Origin: Lingula anatina
Taxonomy: Eukaryota; Brachiopoda; Lingulata; Lingulida; Lingulidae
Assembly (NCBI RefSeq): GCF_001039355.2
Contig: NW_019774748.1
Coordinates: 144,454-208,453 of the forward strand
Length of the DNA stretch: 64,000 bases
Direction: 5' to 3'
The notes under the pieces were generated by a model. It had not been told where the DNA came from. It ran no database searches and was given only the letters and a program-made list of their open reading frames with translations. Position numbers and translations under genes: made by a program. Shown here in pieces: positions 1-20,465 of this stretch (positions are counted from its first letter, which is position 1; every line of letters begins with the position of its first letter).

Positions 1-1336
1 CTTTGGTAAATATATCCCCAGCGGATGACAGTCCACGTTAAATTTGTTTCTGGCGTAGCATCTGGCGATACCATAAAAACAAATGACTATTAGATTAAAA
101 CAAGTGATATATCACAAATAGACTGTAGTCTGTGGTCAATTTTATACGATTTCATCGTGCCATAGACGTCTGTTGGCGGCAGCCTTCTAGATCGGTTGGA
201 AAAGCATTAATCTTCAATTTAAAGAAAAAAATGTATGGCTTTAAATGCATGACCTTGGTTGTGCAGTATTAAAATTATTTTTGAAATCGTGAAAATTTCA
301 CGACTTAAAATTGCGAAAGCTTGTTTGAGGTCTTTTGTTCGTTACCCATAGCCTTATTGAATTGATTCCATTTCTTTGTTTTCGTGCATTAATATTGCAT
401 ATCAGTATTTGGACATTTATATTCTGTATGGAAACATATATGTCCGCACCATGAGGTACACTGGGAGCATTCAGGCGGTTAGGGGACATTTCATTGCAGG
501 CAGATGCAAACTAACTCAACACACAATTTCCATTCACATTATTTTCTTTCGCAAAATGTTCATTGGATTTGAGGTATATATACAATTTGCATTTGCATTT
601 GCAGAATCCCTATGCAGGGCTATTGTGTACATCACTTTTCCTTGTACATTAATAAACGGAAGCTTAATGTACATGGAAAATCGTGTACGCAATCGGATGT
701 AACTAAAACGATAAAAATTGATTAGGTACAAGATGGTGTCAGAAGCACTTTGTAAGGATTAAGATAAATCACATTTGATAATACAATCGAAAAAACAAAG
801 TGTTTTAATACATGTACTTTAGTTCAAAAATTCGCCTCGGCATTGCGCTCATGGCCAATAATACATACATACATACATACATGTTATAATTCCTGAAATA
901 AATTAACTTATTCATTTAAAGTGTTCTTATGTTATTCATCTCGTTATTGTTATAATTATAGGATAAATAAACGAAAGTACATCATCTAAAGTTAATGAAA
1001 GCTACCAGCACTCTGTGACTGTTATTAGCAGGCCATCCATTGTGTTCCATTCTACTGATTACATAGAAATTCTGACACTCTTCAAATGCGACACCTCTCC
1101 TGGGAATGACGCTCCTACTTTACGCCGCTCTCACTTTATTGATGCCATTCGAGCACGGAACTTCGTTAGGTGACAGAAGAATCCTGAGCATAAAAAAGAG
1201 AGAATTAAATCTTTCTGTTCAATCCCCATTAGCTGTCAATCGAACTGCTGTGGATGCGTGACGGCATATTTAAGAGTACCATAGACAATTGGACGTCATT
1301 TTTAGTTTGTTTCGTGCTAGGCAAAGGGCAGAAGAT
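1..1336. other. Intergenic sequence upstream of the serine protease
   Basis: AT-rich sequence in which I find no convincing exon. Short open stretches near 376-702 show no recognisable domain and no exon borders. A CATA tetranucleotide run lies near 862-882, and the word TTTGCA repeats near 586-605. The last ~70 bases probably contain the protease promoter. Confidence 0.6.
1267..1274 (+). promoter_or_regulatory. TATA-like element of the serine protease gene
   Basis: TATTTAAG lies about 65 bases before the chosen start codon at 1337. That spacing would suit a transcription start near 1295-1300 with a short 5' leader. The call rests only on motif and position, and such words are common in AT-rich DNA. 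Confidence 0.3.
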
Positions 1337-9951
<8,615 letters not shown>

Positions 9952-11137
9952 ACAGGGAAATACCTCATACCTCATAACCCAGACTGTGGTGAATTTGTGT
10001 AATTAATCCATGTACAAAGCTTATGAACATATGTAACTGAATATAAAGAAATGGGGCTTTTGTGTATAAGATTTTAATAATAACCCAATCGTCACTGCCC
10101 CCCTCTTTCAAGATGTTTCAAATTGCAGTGGATTTCACGTCAACTGTCACTTCATATTGCTACATGTACAGTAAGCATTTTGCCTAACAAAAATAGCAAC
10201 AAATTGCGTTAAAAGATATAAACCGACGGTTGGTACGCTGACTATATCTGGAATTTCCTTAGTAATATATCGAGTCACTTAAAATATTGCACCAATTTTT
10301 AATGTCTTCAAAATTATCCACTATATAAGATAGCGGAATTTCACTTAATTCAACCACATGTCACTGTCTCTGTCACATCAGAGTTACTGTATAAGCCATC
10401 TCGGTAGTTATAGTTTGTTATGCCAATAATAATAGAAAATATAATAGAAAAAGAAAAGAATAAAGAATGAAGACAACGCCTTTTAGCAAAATACAAGTGT
10501 TGTCAATACTTCTTCTCATGCAAAAGATCTTGGTGTATACATGGACACCTCTCTGTCTGTGGACAAACAAATATTGCAAATTTCTAAGTCATGGATGTTT
10601 CACATCAGAAACATAGCTTCATTGAGAAATCATCCAAGTGACTCTACAGAAACTATTCTAAATGTTTATTAAATCTTGACCAGACTATTGCTATTCTCTT
10701 CTTTATGGATGTCCACAAGAAAAACTAAAACGTCTGCAACGTATTCAAAATGTTTTTGCCCCCAAAAATCCCAATGTTACGTCACACGATGAACTTGGAG
10801 CTGTGTTTCAAACATAATTAGATGTCCTGAAGATACATTAAATAAATGCAACAGGAATAAAAGAGATAAGACCTTTAATTTAACATAAAATATCCAACCT
10901 GCAGTCCTCCCTCAAGGGCAAATGTACTATTTTCATTGGAGATTATTTGAAGATTGAATCACATTCCTTCTTTGTGATCTATTCATTGTTACTGGTACAA
11001 CTCAGACAATGCACCAAATGACAATATCAAAATTGAAATCCGTGAGCGCGTTGCACCTGTAGTATATATTACCTAATAATCCATACGTTCCACGGTCGGA
11101 ACTACCGGTTTTCAACATTATAGTATTTTAATTTATG
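9952..11137. other. Intergenic sequence between the protease and the tandem duplication
   Basis: AT-rich spacer. Apart from the retrotransposon fragment at 10520-10800 I see no gene. The protease polyadenylation signal is not clear. Confidence 0.5.
10520..10800 (+). mobile_element. Degenerate non-LTR retrotransposon reverse transcriptase fragment
   Basis: Conceptual translation gives KDLGVYMDTSLSVDKQI and, after a stop and frameshift near 10670, PDYCYSLLYGCPQEKLKRLQ followed by RIQNV. This is the familiar end of jockey/CR1/L2-type reverse transcriptases (LGV.fDs.Lsf..hI ... sRLDYCNSLLyGlP...RLQrvQN). Only this 3' part of the RT domain is recognisable. It is broken and surely inactive. Confidence 0.8.
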
Positions 11138-12076
11138 TCTGTTTGCTTAGATCCACAGCGATTACAGCTGTTCATTGTTTAAATTCTAACGCTGTATTAT
11201 ATTATAATGGCAAGGAATTCATTGTCTCATTATTTTCTGGTAAAGACGCGTTGGAAAGAATTCAAGCATTAAATGATGTCCACCTTCAATGAACAAAAAC
11301 GTACCAGCCATTCGAAATTGCGGATGAAGAAGGGTAATCCATCTCATTATGTTTTCAACGCTGTAAGGAGCCCTGGTACATGTTTATTGTGCGTGCACTG
11401 GTCTTAACTATTTTCATCAGATAGATGATACTTAATGAAAGACACAAGCTAGGCAGAGTAAAATGTTTATAACATTGTAACCACAGGTGAAAACTAAAGC
11501 TGCTGGACACCTTCGGATCGACAGAAGAGTCAGTTTTGTGGCGATCATTTCCACCCCCCCCCCCCTCGTGTCCTCTAACGGGAAGGCGACAGGTTGCAGG
11601 TATCCCACATTGATTTCAATTTGTTACAGTTAATAAAATTACTCGAGAAGCACATTTGGATCGGGATTTGACACAAAGAAAGCCGTCAATTTACATAAAT
11701 CATTTAATAAGTTTGGAAATTTTAATTTGCTTTTTTTCCTTAAACTTGCTTTGGTCTGCTGGGTACGTGTCTGGATACAGCGCGACATCGGTGCGTTACG
11801 CAACAAAATATTCATTCAGTGCAATCCATAGCCTTTGACAGATAAAAGAATGGTACAATTTTATAGTGAAATACGTTGTCTTTCAAGTGTGAAAATAGTT
11901 TCATTGGATTTCAGTTTTGTAATTGAACAGGTAATTCAGTTGTGACCAAGTCTGTCAGAGTGAACAGACGAAACAATCACCAGGCAAATCAAATATTGTG
12001 GATCTATCATAAACTACGTTGTCTTTCGCTTGGAACAATTACAATATAGAGAAGACATTCGATCGGCAACACTGAC

Positions 12077-13774
12077 ATGATGAGGCAACTTGTAGTCTGG
12101 TTGGTAGGATTTCGACTCAGAAACCGGTGTTATTGTGCAGGCATTGTTTTACTTGTCTCCATACTTTCCGTAACTATTCTAACATCAGGACAGAAAGAGG
12201 ATCAAGCAAACTTTGTCAGAGAAAAAACTGCTGCTGATGCGTGCGCTCCAAATGAAGTACGAGAACCAACAGTTCAAAGATGTGACTCAACCACGCTAGT
12301 ACCTCCGGCAAACACTGAAATTTCCCCTGATTTTTCACTTGATTCGGAAATGAACGCCGAGTTTAGCATTCCAGCTATTCGTTTAAAATATACTGACCAA
12401 CAAACAAAAATGAAAGTGCTTCAACAGGTTGCTGATGAAACTAATATCAATGTAAGCGTGCTTGAAAATTATAGGTCGGAATGTGACATGATGCTTTTTC
12501 ACGACCACAGCGATACGTTTGGGAACCCAGGCACTTTCTCTTGCTATGTGGAGAATACCCTGTCTGACTGCGACGGGCCAGGCTTCGGGTCGACAGTGTT
12601 GTACTCGGTGGAAATCCTGACGTCTTGTCTAATACTGGGCGCTTCGCCGGTGGTCAAATGGTATAACTGCGATTTTTGTGGGGCGGAGTCAAAGCAGCAG
12701 GCCAATCACTTCTTAGCATTCTTTCAGGATCTCGAAACAAAGACAGAAACTGAAGCAGAACACAAACTTTGTATTGCATCAGGAATTCCACTAGTGCAGG
12801 CATTTGGTAAAGACAATTTGGTAGATCTAAGTTTTAACGCCAAAGTAAGAAATAAAGTATTGAATGAGTATAGGTCCGAGGCAGAGATAACCGACAGAAC
12901 AAGGCTCTTGGCGCACTTTGTGCTGACAGAATACTTTAAACCAGTGGAATCTATCGGGAATTATGTTGAAGAGGCATACAACAGTAAAATGAAGGGATAT
13001 TTCAATATCGGAGTCCACGTTAGAGCCACCGATAGGTGGACTGAAATGGACAAGGTTAGTTCACTAGAACACTGGATTTCTGAAACTAAAGAAGTGATTA
13101 AGACAGTGTTAAGATCAGATGATGCAATCCTGCCAATTTTGAAAAGAAAAGGTTCGGCTAGGGAACCGTCTCCTGTCAGTTACGAGTCTATACGGATATT
13201 TTTGGCAGCAGACAATGAAGAGGCTATTCTACGGTTTAAGAAAGAGTTTGGCCATTTAGTGTTCTGGAATAACGGTGACAAGGTTGCAGGTTTTTGGGCA
13301 GATTACCGCCTTAGCTACAAGAACCAACAGCTCGAAATTGCTAATGCCCAAGTGGTTCTTCAGGACATTCTAATGTTAGCTAAGTGTGATCTGTTTCTGC
13401 ACGCAGAATCCAGCATATCCGCTCTAGCTCACTATCTAAACCTCGATTTGGTAAGTTATTATGTTAAGGCTGAGGAACCAGGGGTGTGGATGCCAACAAC
13501 AGCCCCGCCCAAGACGCGGGCCGAACTGAAAGCCGAGGTAGAAAAAACGTTAAACTCTGCTAGTGAACGCCTGCGGTCCCAATTTATAGAAAACGACGTA
13601 ACAACCACCATGGACAGTTGCGAATTGAATAGGGGGGCTAACACGTACAATGACATAGATGCTGCGATTTGTTTTGGTAGACATCGTTTTAAATCCCAAT
13701 GCCTGAGCACACGAAACTTCATGCTGTCTTCTGTGAAAGAGGTCATTAATTTAAGTAGAAAACCACTGGTTTAG
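12077..13774 (+). CDS. Divergent FUT8/NodZ-like (GT23-type) fucosyltransferase-like type II membrane protein, copy 1
   Basis: A single exon encodes 565 residues. A basic N-terminus is followed by one membrane segment (about 18-36), then a stem and a luminal catalytic region, the layout of Golgi glycosyltransferases. The order of motifs matches GT23 enzymes: HVRATDR (314-320) for the FUT8 HVRRTDK motif, IFLAADN (374-380) for VYLATDD, and DILMLAKCDLF (430-440) with AESSISALAHYLN for the DIHFLS...TFSSQVCRVAYE motif. The first arginine of the FUT8 pair is kept and the second is Ala317. The FUT8 C-terminal SH3 domain is absent. An NVS sequon lies near residue 135. The assignment to the fucosyltransferase fold is from motif pattern; donor and acceptor are unknown, and another GT-B enzyme is possible. 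The first of two adjacent ATGs was taken. Confidence 0.75.
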   Translation: MMRQLVVWLVGFRLRNRCYCAGIVLLVSILSVTILTSGQKEDQANFVREKTAADACAPNEVREPTVQRCDSTTLVPPANTEISPDFSLDSEMNAEFSIPAIRLKYTDQQTKMKVLQQVADETNINVSVLENYRSECDMMLFHDHSDTFGNPGTFSCYVENTLSDCDGPGFGSTVLYSVEILTSCLILGASPVVKWYNCDFCGAESKQQANHFLAFFQDLETKTETEAEHKLCIASGIPLVQAFGKDNLVDLSFNAKVRNKVLNEYRSEAEITDRTRLLAHFVLTEYFKPVESIGNYVEEAYNSKMKGYFNIGVHVRATDRWTEMDKVSSLEHWISETKEVIKTVLRSDDAILPILKRKGSAREPSPVSYESIRIFLAADNEEAILRFKKEFGHLVFWNNGDKVAGFWADYRLSYKNQQLEIANAQVVLQDILMLAKCDLFLHAESSISALAHYLNLDLVSYYVKAEEPGVWMPTTAPPKTRAELKAEVEKTLNSASERLRSQFIENDVTTTMDSCELNRGANTYNDIDAAICFGRHRFKSQCLSTRNFMLSSVKEVINLSRKPLV

Positions 13775-13854
13775 TATGTGCATGCAAATTGTCCGCATTA
13801 CATTTTCATAAAGTAAAACTGTGTCGGATGCTAACATGTTTGTGTTCTTGGGCG

Positions 13855-13860
13855 ATTAAA
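13855..13860 (+). terminator. Variant polyadenylation signal ATTAAA, copy 1
   Basis: ATTAAA lies 81 bases after the stop of copy 1. The equivalent place in copy 2 reads AATAAA. ATTAAA is the commonest natural variant and is usually weaker. Confidence 0.45.
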
Positions 13861-14295
13861 GTTTTTCATTCGTCCAAGATATGTTGCAGGCAAGATCTGA
13901 AGTGGCCCAGGCCGAGATTCTGATCTTGCTTGCGCCATATAGGCCTAAACAACGCTTAAAAGACACATTTCTTGATATTTGCAAATTTATACTTTATTTC
14001 CCGTTTGTTTGATTTAAATAATAAATAATGTGTCATTTTGCCTTAAACTAATAGCAAATATTGTCTTTTGACCCGAATAATGTAGAATATGTTGGATGTA
14101 GTTATTAGCATTGTATGATTGTGTTATTGTTAAAACACCTGAAACACACGTTTTCCTTGGGCGGGTTTTTAACTATATGAATTTTAATTTGCCTGACTTT
14201 GAATAAATATGGAATTGCGTACATGCCTGAATGCATGGAATCATGGAACGACACTTAGGCCTACAAGTGACAATGCGAACAACATTAACACAAAT

Positions 14296-14303
14296 TACAC
14301 ACA

Positions 14304-14346
<43 letters not shown>
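14296..14346 (+). repeat. (CA)n(GA)n compound microsatellite
   Basis: CA repeats pass directly into GA repeats. The matching run in the third partial copy (24247-24311) is longer, and the tract is deleted in unit 2. Confidence 0.9.
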
Positions 14347-15217
14347 CTTCACTGGTTTAAGATTTTACCCTATTATTGTTATGGCCAGTATAGTTTGCGC
14401 TCAGTACATGCATAACTTCTTGATATAGTGTGGTTTAGTATAATTATCACAGATGTTATTTATTCTTATCCTTATAAGGTCACACAACTTTTAGATGAAC
14501 TTTGTTCGTAAATAATATGCACAACTTATAACCTAAAACAAGCACGAACATAATAGGATAATAGGAAGGTCTGTAATGTGTATTTCAATAGTTCAATATG
14601 ATAGGAATGAAATATCTTTGAACAGCCGGGCATGACTAGTTGAATTCCTTGCATTGTCTTCGGCTCTATTTATAAATGAATAACAGCCACGCTTTTCACA
14701 TTGCGAGTTGGAACAAAAGTAAGTCTTTAGGTGCGTACTGTCAGTGCATTTCTGTAGAAGTAGCATAGAACGAAATGCATCAGCTTGGCTTATTTATTGG
14801 CTAGTGTGCAACAAGTAGACATATTATACATCAAGAACACTCTTGTATACATGTATAAACAGACAATCTATTTATGCATATGTTTTAGACACTATATAGA
14901 AGGAAAATAAGCCAACAAAATATTAAGTTTTCTTTACTGAATAAATACAAATTGCTCATTCATTTATTCCAGGAATAACACACGTACAAAACAATGGGAT
15001 CATAAGTATAGGGCCTTCACTAAATATTACTCTATTTTCTAATAAAGATATGATAATAAACTGAGATGTATTTTTTTCATCAGAAATAGGAGAGGAGGGT
15101 GCAAATGTTTGAAGTAAGCAACTTTCACATCTAATTCTACTTTATTTTTAAATAAAAGATCTTTAGTCTAATGCTTTTGTTATTTTCAAGTTTTCCAATA
15201 GTTATGTGTGTCATATG

Positions 15218-15220
<3 letters not shown>

Positions 15221-15295
<75 letters not shown>
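15221..15295 (+). repeat. (AT)n microsatellite
   Basis: About 75 bases of uninterrupted AT. At the matching point in unit 2 (~19873) and its allelic copy there is only ATAGATATTATATT, so the expansion is specific to unit 1. Confidence 0.95.
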
Positions 15296-15297
<2 letters not shown>

Positions 15298-16735
15298 GCA
15301 ACTAGAAATAAGAATAAAAACAGTTCGAGCAGCAAGAAGGGAATTCTGTCACCCCAAATTTATGAAACTATTCGGAATAAATATTCGCACTGTTTACAAA
15401 CTCAAAAGCAACAAAAACACACGAGCAAGCAAGCAAGCAAACAAACAAATAAAAACAAAAACGCAACGCGTTGTAATGACTTATTAGGTCTTCGAAATCG
15501 CCAGCGGCGTAGGTTAAACTCTTATTGGAAAAATAAAATCATTCGCACTTTTAGGTGAAGTATAACATCCCTCCTTTTTCTTAAAAGTTACTACGTTTTC
15601 ATGAACGGCATTTACCATATTCAAAAGATTAGGCCTGATTGAAAACTAACTGCCACATACCAAAGGCAAGATTCAGAACACTTTCCGGTCACGTGCAGTT
15701 CCTTTCATCCATTTCGGAACACTTTTGATTCCTACGATAGATTTGGCAATTAGTTGCCCGCAAGATCCAATTAATTTGAAACAGAAGTGCTGTCCCAAAA
15801 CATTTTTTCTGTTTGCTTAGATCCACAGCGATTACAGCTGTTCATCGTTTAAATTCTAACGCTGTATTATATTATAATGGCAAGGCATTCATTATCTCAT
15901 TATTTTCTAGTAAAGACGCGTTGGAAAGAATTCAAGCATTAAATGATGTCCACCTTCAATGAACAAAAACGTACCAGCCATTCGAAATTGCGGATGAAGA
16001 AGGGTAATCCATCTCATTATGTTTTCAACGCTGTACGGAGCCCTGGTACATGTTTATTGTGCGTGCACTGGTCTTAACTATTTTCATCAGATAGATGATA
16101 CTTAATGAAAGACACAAGCTAGGCAGAGTAAAATGTTTATAACATTGTAACCACAGGTGAAAACTAAAACTGCTGGACACCTTCGGATCGACAGAAGAGT
16201 CAGTTTTGTGGCGATCATTTCCACCCTCCCCTCGTGTCCTCTAACGGGAAGGCGACAGGTATCCCACATTGATTTCAATTTGTTACAATTAATAAAATTA
16301 CTTGAGAAGCACATTTGGGTCGGGATTTGACACAAAGAAAGCCGTCAATTTACATAAATCATTTAATAAGTTTGGAAATTTTAATTTGCTTTTCTCCCTT
16401 AAACTTGCTTTGGTCTGCTGGTTACGTGTCTGGATACAGCGCGACATCGGTGCGTTACGCAACAAAATATTCATTCAGTGCAATCCATAGCCTTTGACAG
16501 GTAAAAGAATGGTACAATTTTATAGTGAAATACGTTGTCTTTCAAGTGTGAAAATAGTTTCATTGTATTTCAGTTTTGTAATTGAACAGGTAATTCAGTT
16601 GTGACCAAGTCTGTCAGAGTGAACAGACGAAACAATCACCAAGCAAATCAAATATTGTGGATCTATCATAAACTACGTTGTCTTTCGCTTGGAACAATTA
16701 CAATATAGAGAAGACATTTGATCGGCAACACTAAC

Positions 16736-18433
16736 ATGATGAGGCAACTTGTAGTCTGGTTGGTAGGATTTCGACTCAGAAACCGTTGTTATTGTGCAGG
16801 CATTGTTTTACTTGTCTCCATACTTTCCGTAACTATTCTAACATCGGGACAGAAAGAGGATCAAGCAAACTTTGTCAGAGAAAAAACTGCTGCTGATGCG
16901 TGCGCTCCAAATGAAGTACGAGAACCAACAGTTCAAAGATGTGACTCAACCACGCTAGTACCTCCGGCAAACACTGAAATTTCCCCTGATTTTTCACTTG
17001 ATTCGGAAATGAACGCCGAGTTTAGCATTCCAGCTATTCGTTTAAAATATACTGACCAACAAACGAAAATGAAAGTGCTTCAACAGGTTGCTGATGAAAC
17101 TAATATCAATCTAAGCGTGCTTGAAAATTATAGGGCGGAATGTGACATGATGCTTTTTCACGACCACAGCGATACGTTTGGGAACCCAGGCACTTTCTCT
17201 TGCTATGTGGAGAATACCCTGTCTGACTGCGACGGGCCAGGCTTCGGGTCGACAGTGTTGTTCTCGGTGGAAATCCTGACGTCTTGCCTAATACTGGGCG
17301 CTTCGCCGGTGGTCAAATGGTATAACTGCGATTTTTGTGGGGCGGAGTCAAAGCAGCAGGCCAATCACTTCTTAGCATTCTTTCAGGATCTCGAAACAAA
17401 GACAGAAACTGAAGCAGAACACAAACTTTGTATTGCATCAGGAATTCCACTAGTGCAGGCATTTGGTAAGGGCGATTTGGTAGATCTAAGTTTTAACGCC
17501 AAAGTAAGAAATAAAGTATTGAATGAGTATAGGTCCGAGGCAGAGATAACCGACAGAACAAGGCTCTTGGCTCACTTTGTGCTGACAGAATACTTTAAAC
17601 CAGTGGAATCTATCGGGAATTATGTTGAAGAGGCATACAACAGTAAAATGAAAGGATATTTCAATATCGGAGTCCACGTTAGAGCCACCGATAGGTGGAC
17701 TGAAATGGACAAGGTTAGTTCACTAGAACACTGGATTTCTGAAACTAAAGAAGTGATTAAGACAGTGTTAAGATCAGATGATGCAATCCTGCCAATTTTG
17801 AAAAGAAAAGGTTCGGCTAGGGAACCGTCTCCTGTCAGTTACGAGTCTATACGGATATTTTTGGCAGCAGACAATGAAGAGGCTATTCTACGGTTTAAGA
17901 AAGAGTTTGGCCATTTAGTGTTCTGGAATAACGGTGACAAGGTTGCAGGTTTTTGGGCAGATTACCGCCTTAGCTACAAGAACCAACAGCTCGAAATTGC
18001 TAATGCCCAAGTGGTTCTTCAGGACATTCTAATGTTAGCTAAGTGTGATCTGTTTCTGCACGCAGAATCCAGCATATCCGCTCTAGCTCACTATCTAAAC
18101 CTCGATTTGGTAAGTTATTATGTTAAGGCTGAGGAACCAGGGGTGTGGATGCCAACAACAGCCCCGCCCAAGACGCGGGCCGAACTGAAAGCCGAGGTAG
18201 AAAAAACGTTAAACTCTGCTAGTGAACGCCTGCGGTCCCAATTTATAGAAAACGACGTAACAACCACCATGGACAGTTGCGAATTGGATAGGGGGCCTAA
18301 CACGTACAATGACATAGATGCTGCGATTTGTTTTGGTAGACATCGTTTTAAATCACAATGCCTGGGCACACGAAACTTCATGCTGTCTTCTGTGAAAGAG
18401 GTCATTAATTTAAGTAGAAAACCACTGGTTTAG
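16736..18433 (+). CDS. Divergent FUT8/NodZ-like fucosyltransferase-like type II membrane protein, copy 2
   Basis: A single exon encodes 565 residues and differs from copy 1 at about eight positions (for example Tyr to Phe in STVLFSVE, DN to GD after AFGK, Asn to Asp and Ala to Pro near the C-terminus). None of these touches the three sugar-nucleotide motifs (HVRATDR, IFLAADN, AESSISALAHYLN). The ATG at 16736 aligns with the start of copy 1; an in-frame TTG at 16718 is not used because copy 1 has no equivalent. The near-identity, including of the silent flanks, implies a recent duplication or gene conversion. Function is inferred as for copy 1: Golgi-lumen glycosyl transfer with unknown acceptor. 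Confidence 0.75.
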   Translation: MMRQLVVWLVGFRLRNRCYCAGIVLLVSILSVTILTSGQKEDQANFVREKTAADACAPNEVREPTVQRCDSTTLVPPANTEISPDFSLDSEMNAEFSIPAIRLKYTDQQTKMKVLQQVADETNINLSVLENYRAECDMMLFHDHSDTFGNPGTFSCYVENTLSDCDGPGFGSTVLFSVEILTSCLILGASPVVKWYNCDFCGAESKQQANHFLAFFQDLETKTETEAEHKLCIASGIPLVQAFGKGDLVDLSFNAKVRNKVLNEYRSEAEITDRTRLLAHFVLTEYFKPVESIGNYVEEAYNSKMKGYFNIGVHVRATDRWTEMDKVSSLEHWISETKEVIKTVLRSDDAILPILKRKGSAREPSPVSYESIRIFLAADNEEAILRFKKEFGHLVFWNNGDKVAGFWADYRLSYKNQQLEIANAQVVLQDILMLAKCDLFLHAESSISALAHYLNLDLVSYYVKAEEPGVWMPTTAPPKTRAELKAEVEKTLNSASERLRSQFIENDVTTTMDSCELDRGPNTYNDIDAAICFGRHRFKSQCLGTRNFMLSSVKEVINLSRKPLV

Positions 18434-18513
18434 TATGTGCATGCAAATTGTCCGCATTACATTTTCATAAAGTAAAACTGTGTCGGATGCTAACATGTTT
18501 GTGTTCTTGGGCG

Positions 18514-18519
18514 AATAAA
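18514..18519 (+). terminator. Polyadenylation signal AATAAA, copy 2
   Basis: Canonical hexamer 80 bases after the copy 2 stop. The same place in copy 1 is ATTAAA. Confidence 0.5.
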
Positions 18520-18916
18520 GCTTTTCATTCGTCCAAGATATGTTGCAGGCAAGATCTGAAGTGGCCCAGGCCGAGATCCTGATCTTGCTTGCGCCATATA
18601 GGCCTAAACAATGCTTAAAAGACACATGTCTTGATATTTGCATATTCATACTTTATTTCCTGTTTGTTTGATTTAAATAATAAATAATGTGTCATTTTGC
18701 CTTAAACTAATAGCAAATTTTGTCTTTTGACCCGAATAATGTAGAATATGTTGGATGTAGTTATTAGCATTGTATGATTGTGTTATTGTTAAAACACCTG
18801 AAACACATGTTTTCCTTGGGCGGGTTTTTAACTATATGAATTTTAATTTGCCTGAATTTGAATAAGTATGGAATTTCGTACATGCCTGAATGCATGGAAT
18901 CATGGAACGACACTTA

Positions 18917-19080
18917 CACCCCATTTCCATAGCTTTTTAGATCGATCTATCCCTGTGGGCAGTCTCACTAGATTACTGTCAGCTTGGTCGGCTTAAGCGT
19001 CTGTCCCGCCTACTAAAAGCTGTAAGGGGGTAATTAACTATGGTGCCCGCTCGGCTGACTGCAATTTAGCGTGAACCCCC
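18917..19080. mobile_element. Truncated MITE-like insertion (copy in block A)
   Basis: It starts CACCCCATTTCCATAG and contains TTTAGATCGATCTA. It is cut off near 19080, where sequence jumps to ATAACTTCTTG. The full form is at 23986-24210. Unit 1 lacks it (its sequence reads CACTTAGGCCTACAAG). Confidence 0.6.
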
Positions 19081-20465
19081 ATAACTTCTTGATATAGTGT
19101 GGTTTAGTATAATTATCACAGATGTTATTTATTCTTATCCTTATCCTTATAAGGTCACACTTTTAGATGAACTTTGTTCGTAAATAATATGCACAACTTA
19201 TAACCTAAAACAAGCACGAACATAATAGGATAATAGGAAGGTCTGTAATGTGTATTTCAATAGTTCAATATGATAGGAATGAAATATCTTTGAACAGCGG
19301 GGCATGACTAGTTGAATTCCTTGCATTATCTTCGGCTCTATTTATAAATGAATAACAGTCACGCTTTTCACATTGCGAGTTGGAACAAAAGTAAGTCTTT
19401 AGGTGCGTACTGTCAGTCATTTCTGTAGAAGTAGCATAGAACGAAATGCATCAGCTTGGCTTATTTATTGGCTAGTGTGCAACAAGTAGACATATTATAC
19501 ATCAAGAACACTCTTGTATACATGTATAAACAGACAATCTATTTATGCATATGTTTTAGACACTATATGGAAGGAAAATAAGCCAACAAAATATTAAGTT
19601 TTCTTTACTGAATAAATACAAATTGCTCATTCATATATTCCAGGAATAACACACGTACTAAACAATGGGATCATAAGTATAGGGCCTACACTAAATATTA
19701 CTGTATTTTCTAATAATGATGATAATAAACTGAGATGTATTTTTTTCATCAGAAATAGGAGAGGGGGGTGCAAATGTTTGAAGTAAGCAACTTTCACATA
19801 TACAAATAAAAGATGTTTAGTCTAATGCTTTTGTTATTTTTTCTTCAATATTTTCGTGTGTAATATGCTCATAGATATTATATTCAACTAGAAATAAGAA
19901 TAAAAACAGGTCGAGCAGCAAGAAAGGAATTCTGCCACCCCTAATTTATGAAACTATTCGGAATAAATATTTACAAAATCAACAGCAACAAAAACAAAAA
20001 CGCAACGCGTTGTACATAACGACCTTACTAGTCTTCGAAATCGCCAGCGGCGGGACACGACATAGGTCAAACTCTTCTTGGAAAAATAAAATCATTCGCA
20101 CTTTTAAGGTGCAGTATAACATCCCTCCTTTTTTCTTAAAAATTACTACGTTTGAAGGGCATTTACCATATCCAAAAGATTAGGCATGATTGAAAACTAA
20201 CCGCCACATACCAAAGGTAAGATTCAGAACACCTTCGTCTAGTTTCTTCCATCCATTTCACAACACTTTTGATTCCTATGATAGATTAGGCAATCAGTTG
20301 CCCGCAAGAACTGCCCTAATCTTCAAAAACAATATAGCAATATAGCATTAAGAATTACTGTTCTTTCTAGCAAGTGGCAAACAGAGAGTCTTACATTATT
20401 TATTTTAAACTTTTTCATTCTTAATATCTGTTACTGCCTTCCCCTCACCCCTCCCTCCCACAGCA

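Larger units (their letters stand above)
11138..15765 (+). repeat. Tandem duplication unit 1 (~4.6 kb)
   Basis: From CTGTTTGCTTAGATCC onward this unit matches 15808-20308 at very high identity, covering ~900 bp of 5' flank, the whole single-exon gene and ~2 kb of 3' flank. Differences include a (CA)n(GA)n and a (TA)n microsatellite kept here, and a MITE found only in unit 2. No N separates the units, so this is probably a real tandem duplication. Confidence 0.85.
13775..16735. other. Spacer between the two fucosyltransferase-like genes
   Basis: It holds the 3' flank of copy 1, two microsatellites, a 42-bp junction (15766-15807) and the duplicated 5' flank of copy 2. Short open frames near 11656-11838 and 16315-16497 are alike only because the DNA is duplicated, and they have no recognised domain. 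Confidence 0.6.
15808..20308 (+). repeat. Tandem duplication unit 2
   Basis: Second copy of the ~4.6 kb unit. Compared with unit 1 it has lost the CA/GA and AT microsatellites and gained a MITE-like insertion at 18917-19080. The first ~2.6 kb, including the gene, differ by only scattered substitutions. Confidence 0.85.
18434..20465. other. 3' flank of fucosyltransferase-like copy 2
   Basis: It contains a polyadenylation signal, the truncated MITE and AT-rich sequence shared with unit 1. I see no further gene here. Confidence 0.5.

Noticed and set aside
376-702. 108-codon open frame near the window start
   Set aside because: Low-complexity, AT-driven composition with no domain, and overlapped by an equally open antisense frame.
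15206-15558. Open frames reading Ile-Tyr repeats
   Set aside because: They are translations of the (AT)n microsatellite.
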